From positions 1 to 64,000 of the IMG/VR virus record IMGVR_UViG_3300042463_000545: a stretch of DNA of 64,000 nucleotides; one strand, 5' to 3'. This document shows positions 14,502 to 19,896 of the stretch, one piece after another (the first letter of the stretch is position 1; the number at the start of each line of letters is the position of its first letter). Position numbers and translations under genes: made by a program. This stretch comes from a virus. A model generated the notes under the pieces. It was given only the letters and a program-made list of their open reading frames with translations, searched no databases and was not told the origin of the DNA.

Positions 14502-14809
14502 TTCTCAATGAGGTTTTTTGTATAAACTACACGATATGTAATACTTCCAGCTTTCACACTTCCATCCTTCAATGTGTCTTGCCAGTAGGTTGTAGTATTC
14601 TCATTCATCCACCTTATTGGATAATACTCGCTTCTTCCATTTGTGACAATACATATACTGTCTGTACCAATTCTTAAAGCATCTTCAATGATACCTTGCC
14701 TATCTCTAATCTCTATTGGTGTTCCATCAATAGGATCTTTTGTGATGTACTCTGGAGTACATGCACTAATTAGTCCTAAGAATAGGACTGCAATAAATGA
14801 TTTTTTCAT
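14498..14809 (-). CDS. Phage-encoded lipoprotein (103 aa)
   Basis: Classic type II signal peptide: MKK, hydrophobic SFIAVLFLGL, lipobox ISAC with the acylated Cys at residue 17. The mature part (TPEYITKDPIDG, then SICIVTNGRSEYYPIRWM) is small and soluble. Phage lipoproteins of this size often block superinfection by binding outer-membrane receptors (as T5 Llp does) or alter the envelope; either role is plausible. The leader AAAAATAAAAACGCAC before the ATG belongs to the recurring set. Coupled to a 43-residue membrane protein. Confidence 0.75.
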   Translation of the reverse strand: MKKSFIAVLFLGLISACTPEYITKDPIDGTPIEIRDRQGIIEDALRIGTDSICIVTNGRSEYYPIRWMNENTTTYWQDTLKDGSVKAGSITYRVVYTKNLIEK

Positions 14810-14823
14810 GTGCGTTTTTATTT

Positions 14824-15054
14824 TTAATCTTCTAATTCACCAAATAACTCTCTCCATTCTGTTGGATGGATACCAGATATGATAAACTCACGTTCATCAA
14901 TAGACAAATGAGGAAATGCTTCTTGAATCAATCCAAGTCTTCCATTAAAGAAATCATTCAACTGCTGTTGAGTGACATCTAATTCCATCTGATAAGTCTT
15001 ACCAGATACAATACTCTGTCTTTCAATTATCATAATCTTCAGCGTCTTGTTCAA
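14824..15054 (-). CDS. Conserved mobile-element small protein (76 aa)
   Basis: Pattern IMIIERQSIVSGKTYQMELDVT, then QEAFPHLSIDEREFIISGI and PTEWRELFGE. I recognise the ...VFPHLxxDEREFIxTGIxPEEW... pattern from many plasmid and phage proteins of unknown function. Two starts are possible (15054 or 15033); the longer is kept because homologous proteins as I recall them have residues before the IERQ motif. Confidence 0.7.
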   Translation of the reverse strand: MNKTLKIMIIERQSIVSGKTYQMELDVTQQQLNDFFNGRLGLIQEAFPHLSIDEREFIISGIHPTEWRELFGELED

Positions 15055-15238
15055 AATCTTCCCATTCTGTGTAGTAGATTACATCATCAGCGTAAGCATC
15101 GTCTATATCTCTATATCCTCTGCTTACACACCATTTGCGTGCATCTTTTTCATATTTGAAATACACACATCCATCATCTCCAACCCATCCTTGATTCATC
15201 CCTTCACCTGTAATAGAACAACTCCTTGCCCATTTCAT
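15023..15238 (-). CDS. Conserved mobile-element small protein (71 aa)
   Basis: Starts at 15238 (MKWARSCSITGEGMNQG), whose ATG overlaps the stop of the upstream gene as ATGA; a longer frame to 15292 runs back inside that gene. The pattern CSITGEGMNQGWVGDDGCVYFKYE followed by an acidic YYTEWEDF end is shared by small proteins in Bacteroidota mobile elements, as I recall. The two cysteines (C7 and C24) and CxxTGxGM could bind metal. Function unknown. Confidence 0.65.
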   Translation of the reverse strand: MKWARSCSITGEGMNQGWVGDDGCVYFKYEKDARKWCVSRGYRDIDDAYADDVIYYTEWEDFEQDAEDYDN

Positions 15239-15837
15239 AGAAACAGACAAAGAGTTGACATACCTAACAGAAATACCATCATCCAGATACACTGTTTGAT
15301 AGTTGTTTGATGAACTTTCTTCATCGCTTCTGATTCAGTGCTTCTTTTACTAATCTCTGCATCAACTGCAATAGCATACAATGATGATAAACAGAAGATT
15401 GCAAGAGAACCAAGAAGATTATAATCATTAAGACCCACCTGGAGCCCATAAATCATTATAAAAATCATTCCTACTGCTGCGAGGATAGCAGTGCTGAACG
15501 CTATTCCTCTAACTAATTTTAGTGTGCTCATTTTGTTTGTACTTTGGTTTGTTTGTTTTTCTATTTTTTCAATTGGTAATTCTTGAATTTCAATCATGTG
15601 ACGTGTTACATCCTCAGGTGTGAGAAAACCTAACACATCATCTGTTATATGTGTACCATAAGTGATTTCACCATCACTATCTAAGACAGCAAGTTCATAT
15701 AAACCTGTTTTCCCACCATAACTGTAAGGACCCTTGACAACAGATACACCATATCCATTGTCAAACTTCATAAATGCACGAATCCAATTACTATCATCGT
15801 CCACTATATTAAATGATAAATCTTTAAATGTTTTCAT
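15235..15837 (-). CDS. Two-part protein: conserved soluble domain joined to a 3-TM domain
   Basis: 200 residues from the ATG at 15837 (MKTFKDLSFN). Residues 1-90 (SFNIVDDD, NGYGVSVVKGPYSYGG, YELAVLDSDG, TPEDVTRHMIEIQ) form a small domain common in Bacteroidota phages and mobile elements. Residues about 103-200 contain three hydrophobic segments (VRGIAFSTAILAAVGMIFIM, LGSLAIFCLSSLYAI, CIWMMVFLLGMSTLCLFL). Between them the DNA (ATG at 15531) has a leader, AACCAAAGTACAAACAAA, exactly like a gene start, yet no stop separates the parts. It may be a fusion or may make a second 98-residue membrane protein from 15531. Confidence 0.65.
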   Translation of the reverse strand: MKTFKDLSFNIVDDDSNWIRAFMKFDNGYGVSVVKGPYSYGGKTGLYELAVLDSDGEITYGTHITDDVLGFLTPEDVTRHMIEIQELPIEKIEKQTNQSTNKMSTLKLVRGIAFSTAILAAVGMIFIMIYGLQVGLNDYNLLGSLAIFCLSSLYAIAVDAEISKRSTESEAMKKVHQTTIKQCIWMMVFLLGMSTLCLFL

Positions 15838-15952
15838 AAATAATGATATAAGATTGGTAAACAATAAATACTATCTAATATGAGACATGTAACAAATGCT
15901 TTCAATGTCTCTTTTCCTGTGCCCTTGAAATTGGGCATTACACATACTGTAA

Positions 15953-16144
15953 TCATAACTCTGATTGATTTAATTGTTCGTATTCAAGACGCATGCTCTC
16001 TTCATACTCATGGATTTCTTTCCATAGTTCTTCATCTGATTCGAAGTAACGTCTGTCCTCATTAGCAAAATACTCATTGATGGTGTCTTGTTTAATAGAA
16101 GAAATAGTCTTAGGAAACAAGAAAATTAAAATTGATTTTAACAT
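15953..16144 (-). CDS. Small hypothetical protein (63 aa)
   Basis: Short hydrophobic N-terminus (MLKSILIFLF) followed by a highly charged helical part (NEYFANEDRRYFESDEELWKEIHEYEESMRLEYEQL). Could be membrane-associated. The leader AAACGCACAACAAC belongs to the recurring set seen at several genes here. It is the first gene after the large structured RNA region on the minus strand. The 115 bases between it and the next gene contain only a GCCC/GGGC hairpin without a T-run. Confidence 0.6.
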   Translation of the reverse strand: MLKSILIFLFPKTISSIKQDTINEYFANEDRRYFESDEELWKEIHEYEESMRLEYEQLNQSEL

Positions 16145-16162
16145 GTTGTTGTGCGTTTAAAT

Positions 16163-16191
16163 GAATAAATAAATGCAGGCTTTGCACCTGC
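16163..16191 (-). terminator. Intrinsic terminator at the 3' end of the structured RNA
   Basis: On the minus strand GCAGG-TGCAAAG-CCTGC (16175-16191) forms a 5-bp stem with a 7-base loop, followed by ATTTATTTATT. The T-rich tract is interrupted by A, so strength is moderate. No T-run exists in the opposite orientation. It marks the likely 3' end of the RNA. Confidence 0.6.
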
Positions 16192-16220
16192 TTGGGAGCA
16201 TCTGACCCTCCAAATCCCTC

Positions 16221-16463
16221 TGCACTCAGTTGTAATTACTCATGGTTGGGTTCTATTTACCAGAGCCAAGGAACATAGTTCTCCTATAGATATTAGTCTG
16301 TAGTTAGTTTATTACAACTGCTCACCCTTGGGAAGTGAGTTATGGTGCATTAAATAGTAGAGTTTCACTTCGCATTATATCTCTACTAAACCCCGCTTCT
16401 AGGGTTAATACTTTTAGTATCATCAGAAGGTTCTAGTTTTCTTACACTCATAAACCTACAATT
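16221..16463 (-). repeat. Structured RNA module, copy 1
   Basis: 243-base module. Plus-strand coordinates of stems: TGCAC 16221-16225 with GTGCA 16345-16349; CAGTTGTAAT 16227-16236 with ATTACAACTG 16311-16320 (10 bp, perfect); CTCAC 16321-16325 with GTGAG 16335-16339, closing the loop CCTTGGGAA. It then has hairpins AGTAGAG/CTCTACT and ACCC/GGGT and ends with the conserved ACCTACAATT (16454-16463). The CCTTGG loop is complementary to CCAAGG at 16266-16271, a possible pseudoknot. Confidence 0.75.
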
Positions 16464-16621
16464 TGAGAAGCCATTTACAGGAATTCTTTAGTTGTTCATG
16501 TAACCTTTTTATTTTACACGGTGGTCAACCCGTGGATTCAAGAACCTATCTAGTATAGGATTACCTGCATATCAGTGCAAGTTTTACCAGTTAGATTATA
16601 ACTAGAATATCATTATCCCTC

Positions 16622-16863
16622 TGCGTTCAGTTGTAGCCCCACATCTTTGGCGATGTTATACATGCTGTCATCTATGTGACAGTAGGTCTACAGATTATAT
16701 CCTAACTAGTAAGGACATAACCAACTACAACTGCCTGTCCTTGGGAAACAGGTTTGACGCATTATTACTCTCACAAGGCTGTAATCCTTGAATGTTGGTT
16801 ATCCTTAGCCTGATGTCCATTGAATACTAGAATATTTAGATCTAGAGGCAAACACCTACAATT
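16622..16863 (-). repeat. Structured RNA module, copy 2
   Basis: 242-base module with the same architecture as copy 1: TGCGT 16622-16626 with ACGCA 16757-16761; CAGTTGTAG 16628-16636 with CTACAACTG 16725-16733; CCTGT 16734-16738 with ACAGG 16748-16752 around the identical loop CCTTGGGAA; ends ACCTACAATT (16854-16863). Most stem differences from copy 1 are compensatory, so the fold is conserved rather than the sequence. Extra hairpin CTGTCA/TGACAG inside the first domain. ATAACCAAC (16717-16725) can also pair with GTTGGTTAT (16794-16802). Confidence 0.75.
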
Positions 16864-16954
16864 GGATGAGAGTGTGTATAAATTGTATGTCCATCCTACA
16901 TGCTTTCACATGCATCACGGATGGATTAAGGCACTACGTGGCCACATACAATTA

Positions 16955-17179
16955 TTAAAATGAACAAAGATCATCTAGACTATATCCATCTAATAATGAA
17001 TCATCATCAGCAGATAAATCTAATTCAATAGATCTAACACCCATATTTTCCATAATGCTAATACAATCTTTCATCTTTTGCGATCTTTCATCAACAAAAG
17101 AATAGTCTTTAGTATTAGCATTATCAATACTACTATCAATCAATGCATTCATTAATGATGGAGAGATTATCAGTTCCAT
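16955..17179 (-). CDS. Small hypothetical protein (74 aa)
   Basis: Starts at the ATG at 17179 (MELIISPSLMNALIDSS) after the leader ACTAACAAACTAGTTGTT. A longer frame with a GTG start at 17287 has an improbable basic-aromatic N-terminus and is not preferred. Acidic C-terminus (LDLSADDDSLLDGYSLDDLCSF). The stop lies 2 bases before the first stem of the large structured RNA, so gene and RNA may share a transcript. Function unknown. Confidence 0.5.
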   Translation of the reverse strand: MELIISPSLMNALIDSSIDNANTKDYSFVDERSQKMKDCISIMENMGVRSIELDLSADDDSLLDGYSLDDLCSF

Positions 17180-17531
17180 AACAACTAGTTTGTTAGTTAA
17201 TGCTATATAAAATAGTGAATAGTAAAAACGACACTTACGAAAACACCTCATTATAATGTGTGTGGTGTCACTCCTACTCTTATTCACTCAACAAATTCTT
17301 TGTAAAGTACAACATGAAGTTTTAGTTTTCCCGTGTAAAACTTTATTAAATTGTACATTACCATAAAACCATTGTACTTTAGTAAGGATGGACTAATTAC
17401 ACAGTCTCACACCATATACATACGCAACTGTATTTATGTATATGTCTGATTTGCACAGATGCATTGACTGCGTAACAAGCCCACCCAAACGTTAGTACTC
17501 CCACCCTGTATATAAAAGAAGAAATAGTGGC
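17180..17531. other. Gene-poor interval
   Basis: No convincing gene. A 24-codon minus-strand frame at 17284-17358 (MYNLIKFYTG...) exists but has no support. A/T-rich with short inverted repeats such as ATACAT...ATGTAT near 17424-17445. It probably holds the promoter of the minus-strand RNA and small-gene unit, but I could not place a convincing TTTG/TAnnTTTG pair on that strand. Confidence 0.4.
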
Positions 17532-17942
17532 TTAAAAAGCCACTAGATCTTCGTAGGTAGTCTTAACCTTATCCTTCTTTAGTTGAGTGAAGGAGAATTC
17601 TTCCTCCTCACCAGAAGAACCACGAGGTGCCATGATGAACATTCTGCCATCTTCATCTTCACCAATTTCTAGGTTGAAGATAACAGAGGCAACTTCCTCT
17701 TTAGTGGAACCAGTGTCAAGAGCCTTCTTGATGGTTGCACTAACTCTCTTTGACAAAGGACAGGTTGCGCTAGCACCTGTCTTGTCAATGAGGATCATGT
17801 TCATTGACTTGATGACACCGTTGTTATAACGGTCAATAGTTCCAGGAACAAATTTCAATTTCCCGTTAGGGATAATGTCATTAACTGTTCCAAGAGATTC
17901 CAACGTGTTGGATGGTTCATAAACTTTAAATTGTAGTGCCAT
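17532..17942 (-). CDS. Hypothetical protein beside the divergent promoter region (136 aa)
   Basis: First minus-strand gene next to the strand switch. Composition is well balanced and looks highly expressed. Mixed beta/alpha: FKVYEPSNTLESLG, GKLKFVPGTID, KSMNMILIDKTGASATCPLSKRV, then an acidic loop with GSSGEEEEFSF and a Lys-rich end. No family recognised; the beta-rich core plus acidic loop could suit a small nucleic-acid-binding or anti-host protein. Preceded by a stable hairpin leader and an A-rich start context, so it may be an early gene with leader control. Confidence 0.7.
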   Translation of the reverse strand: MALQFKVYEPSNTLESLGTVNDIIPNGKLKFVPGTIDRYNNGVIKSMNMILIDKTGASATCPLSKRVSATIKKALDTGSTKEEVASVIFNLEIGEDEDGRMFIMAPRGSSGEEEEFSFTQLKKDKVKTTYEDLVAF

Positions 17943-17973
17943 TTTCGTTTTTAGTTTGTGTGTTTTGGCAAAC

Positions 17974-18036
17974 GGGGGAGTCCCTCGACTTCCCCAATTC
18001 TACGTGGGGTTTCTGTTGGAAGTAACCTACTCCCCC
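17974..18036 (-). promoter_or_regulatory. Hairpin leader upstream of the 136-residue gene
   Basis: Perfect 8-bp inverted repeat GGGGGAGT (17974-17981) / ACTCCCCC (18029-18036), enclosing a second pairing CCCC (17992-17995) / GGGG (18006-18009). The GC-rich stems stand out in AT-rich DNA. On the minus strand the structure ends about 30 bases before the start codon, so it would lie in the 5' leader of the mRNA. It could control translation or stability, bind a protein, or be part of a replication origin. Confidence 0.5.
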
Positions 18037-18134
18037 ATGCACAAAAAACTTTTCCAAATTCTCATGGAACAGGGGGGCTTGATTATTACAATCAATAAGG
18101 GAGGGGTGCTCAAATAAAAACAGAAATAATAAAA

Positions 18135-18167
18135 TTTGTTATTTTCAAGGAGGATGTTTTATATTTG
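18135..18167 (+). promoter_or_regulatory. Bacteroidota-type promoter of the late/packaging operon
   Basis: -33 box TTTG (18135-18138), 21-base spacer, -7 box TATATTTG (18160-18167), matching the TAnnTTTG consensus of the Bacteroides primary sigma factor. Transcription would start near 18174, 12 bases before the ATG at 18186. The placement also rules out the TTG at 18165 as a start codon, since it lies inside the -7 box. Confidence 0.65.
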
Positions 18168-18185
18168 TTAGAAACCAATAGGAAA

Positions 18186-18533
18186 ATGATTGTACAACGA
18201 TTAAAGAAGGGATTACAGAATGACACGGATGTGTCGTACAGATATTATTCTGTTCTTTCTGCATTGAACGATTTGGAGCTTACGACAAGAGAAGTTCAGT
18301 TGATGTCTTTCATTGCTGTTTCTGGAAGTATTTCTATTCCTAGTAATAGAGAAAAGTTTTGTTCTACGTATGAAACCACAGGAGCGACAGTGAACAATAT
18401 GGTGAGCAAGCTCAAGAAGCGTAACCTCTTGCTTAAGAAGGATGGAAAGATTGTTGTCAATCCTTTAATTTCCCTAGATTTCTCCAGTGACATTACATTA
18501 GAGATAAAGATTTTGCATGAAGGAAAAGCCTAA
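18186..18533 (+). CDS. Winged-helix regulator-like protein (115 aa)
   Basis: First gene of the plus-strand block. Residues about 31-95 form a probable winged helix: LTTREVQLMSFIAVSGS (helix 1), FCSTYETTGATVNNMVSKLKKRNLL (recognition helix region) and KDGKIVVNPL (wing). This resembles MarR- or RepL-like wHTH proteins that act on DNA. ATG at 18186 chosen because the alternative TTG at 18165 lies in the promoter. Overlaps the HU/IHF-like gene by 17 bases. Could regulate the late operon or bind the packaging site. Confidence 0.65.
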   Translation: MIVQRLKKGLQNDTDVSYRYYSVLSALNDLELTTREVQLMSFIAVSGSISIPSNREKFCSTYETTGATVNNMVSKLKKRNLLLKKDGKIVVNPLISLDFSSDITLEIKILHEGKA

Positions 18534-18930
18534 TTCAATGTCCCATAGGGATTGGTTTGTTAAACAGCTTGCCCATTCCTTGAACATGGATGTGAAGATT
18601 GTTGATCAAGTGATAAGGCATCAGTTTGATAGTGTGCTGGCAGCCCTACAGAAAAATAAGACAGTGGAGATTTCTGGGTTTGGTACGCTAAAGTGGAATG
18701 ATAGAGCTGCTCAGAAAAAGCTTGATGCTATGGATGGTAAAATCATGAGTTTGAGAGATATGATTTCTAACTCTGACAGTGATGTTAGAACAGAGAAGTG
18801 GGATGAGGATATTGATCAGATGTTGTTGAAGCGTAAAATATTAATGAATAAGATAAATGAGCTTAACACAGATTTACGAAGGTTGGAAAAACAATCTGCT
18901 TCCAGAAGAAAAACTAAAGGAACAGATTGA
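18517..18930 (+). CDS. HU/IHF-like DNA-binding protein
   Basis: 137 residues. Residues 12-68 match the HU/IHF fold: helical NMDVKIVDQVIRHQFDSVLAALQ followed by the family signature KTVEISGFGTLKW. The long DNA-wrapping arm normally after the signature is replaced by a charged helical, probably coiled-coil C-terminal half (KWDEDIDQMLLKRKILMNKINELNTDLRRLEKQ). IHF-like genes near packaging genes are usual in crAss-like phages. It may bend DNA at the packaging site or regulate transcription. Overlaps both neighbours. Confidence 0.75.
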   Translation: MKEKPNSMSHRDWFVKQLAHSLNMDVKIVDQVIRHQFDSVLAALQKNKTVEISGFGTLKWNDRAAQKKLDAMDGKIMSLRDMISNSDSDVRTEKWDEDIDQMLLKRKILMNKINELNTDLRRLEKQSASRRKTKGTD

Positions 18931-19135
18931 TCAAGTGTCAGCGGAGAGAATGAGCATTTGTAATGAATGCAAGTTTCATTCTAAAAACCATAAGACAATA
19001 CGTTTTGACGAACATTGTACACATTGTGGATGTACGCTGTCAGCTAAAACAAAATGCTTGTCTTGTGCGTGTCCTACAGAGAAATGGAAATCAGTGATGA
19101 CAAGAGAACAAGAGGAGGAAATTGATGGAGAATAA
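18857..19135 (+). CDS. Zinc-binding protein (92 aa)
   Basis: Eight cysteines in pairs: CNEC (35, 38), CTHCGC (54, 57, 59), CLSCAC (67, 70, 72), plus several His, enough for two zinc sites; KW follows the last Cys. The pattern CxxC...CxxCGCxLxxKxxxxxxxCPxxKW is one I associate with conserved small zinc proteins of crAss-like and other Bacteroidota phages. The N-terminus (IYEGWKNNLLPEEKLKEQI) is helical. The start overlaps the previous gene by 74 bases in another frame, long but in line with the helical N-terminus being real. Confidence 0.7.
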   Translation: MSLTQIYEGWKNNLLPEEKLKEQIDQVSAERMSICNECKFHSKNHKTIRFDEHCTHCGCTLSAKTKCLSCACPTEKWKSVMTREQEEEIDGE

Positions 19136-19373
19136 AGAGGTGAGGTTTAGAAAAATCAGCTTGCAGCTGCTCCTAGATACGTTGACACATATATGGGACT
19201 CTGGAGCTGATTATGTTGACATCATTGGTATTCAGGGAGAAGATCAAGATGTCATTAATATTGTCGTGAAAGAAGAATACATGTCAGAAGAAGACAATGA
19301 TGTGTACGATGAAGAAGAGGAAGACAATGACAATGACACACTTTCTGATGAGGATATAAACAATTTAATATGA
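19125..19373 (+). CDS. Acidic hypothetical protein (82 aa)
   Basis: ATG at 19125, preceded by AGGAGG 6 bases upstream, one of the few real Shine-Dalgarno sequences in the window. N-terminal half alpha/beta (FRKISLQLLLDTLTHIW, DIIGIQGEDQDVINIVVK); C-terminal half almost all Asp/Glu/Asn (EEDNDVYDEEEEDNDND). Unknown; acidic proteins here may act as packaging or assembly chaperones. Confidence 0.6.
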   Translation: MENKEVRFRKISLQLLLDTLTHIWDSGADYVDIIGIQGEDQDVINIVVKEEYMSEEDNDVYDEEEEDNDNDTLSDEDINNLI

Positions 19374-19564
19374 ATAGAGCTATGGTTGGACAAGAATCAA
19401 TGTCCGTAATTGAAAGATTGGCAGCGTTGTGTGCCACACCTGGGATTGATGACAAAACCAAGGAGATTGCTAACAAGCAAATTCAGGAGCTGCTCAGTGG
19501 TCCAATACAAACCTCTGTCACAGAGCTGAAGACAGCTGCTGCTGGTATTGTAACCCTATCGTAA
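19370..19564 (+). CDS. Small hypothetical protein (64 aa)
   Basis: Short helical protein (SVIERLAALCATPGIDDKTKEIANKQIQELL) with an Ala/Thr-rich end. Overlaps the previous gene by 4 bases and the next by 1 (TAATG), showing coupled translation in the packaging operon. Function unknown. Confidence 0.6.
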   Translation: MNRAMVGQESMSVIERLAALCATPGIDDKTKEIANKQIQELLSGPIQTSVTELKTAAAGIVTLS

Positions 19565-19896
19565 TGGCTGCTCCAAAGAAAACTACATACATAAACACTG
19601 AGCTCGATTGGGCAGAGCAGCAACTTTCTAGCTGGAAGCAATATGTTGATGCCAATCCCATGCATGAGCTTAAAGATAGGATTGAGTGGAAACCTACAGC
19701 TAAGGGTGGAATGCTGCCTATGGTGATTGCTAGTATTGAATCTCAAGGAAAGTTTATTCAGGAAACCATGAAGAACTATCTAGCTCTTCTTGAGGTGGTG
19801 GATAAGCTGAGAGAGAAAGAAGAATCTAAGGTGGAAATACGTGGTAATGGTGAGCTTGGCTCAATGGCTGAAGATTTTCTTAAAGGTAGACGATGA
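19564..19896 (+). CDS. Candidate small terminase subunit (110 aa)
   Basis: Lies directly upstream of the large terminase gene with a 4-base overlap, the usual place for the small subunit. Almost entirely helical: WAEQQLSSWKQYVDAN, then SQGKFIQETMKNYLALLEVVDKLREKEE, a likely oligomerising coiled coil, and a basic tail (DFLKGRR). Small terminases are poorly conserved, so position and helical character are the only evidence. No clear helix-turn-helix is visible. Confidence 0.45.
   Translation: MAAPKKTTYINTELDWAEQQLSSWKQYVDANPMHELKDRIEWKPTAKGGMLPMVIASIESQGKFIQETMKNYLALLEVVDKLREKEESKVEIRGNGELGSMAEDFLKGRR

Larger units (their letters stand above)
16168..16953 (-). ncRNA. Large structured noncoding RNA candidate (about 790 nt)
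   Basis: No convincing gene lies in 16145-16954, yet the sequence is full of perfect stems. On the minus strand the 5' end is a multi-branched domain closed by a 10-bp stem (ACATACAATT 16944-16953 with AATTGTATGT 16881-16890), enclosing CCATCC/GGATGG. Two related modules follow (see repeat entries), joined by a linker with hairpins CACGG/CCGTG and CCTAT/ATAGG. The 3' end is a terminator hairpin. It begins 2 bases after the stop of the upstream gene. Size, ornateness and phage location recall GOLLD and ROOL RNAs, but I cannot match a known class. Strand is inferred from the terminator and the flanking genes. Confidence 0.7.

Noticed and set aside
16163-16191. A tRNA T-arm-like hairpin GCAGG-TGCAAAG-CCTGC at the end of the structured RNA
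   Set aside because: No matching acceptor, D- or anticodon arm; the following ATTTATTTATT suits a terminator.
16955-17287. Longer 110-residue reading with a GTG start at 17287
   Set aside because: The first 36 residues are basic-aromatic without protein-like character, and a typical A-rich leader precedes the ATG at 17179.
18165-18185. TTG start at 18165 for the winged-helix protein
   Set aside because: It lies in the -7 promoter box TATATTTG; the ATG at 18186 fits both promoter and coding.
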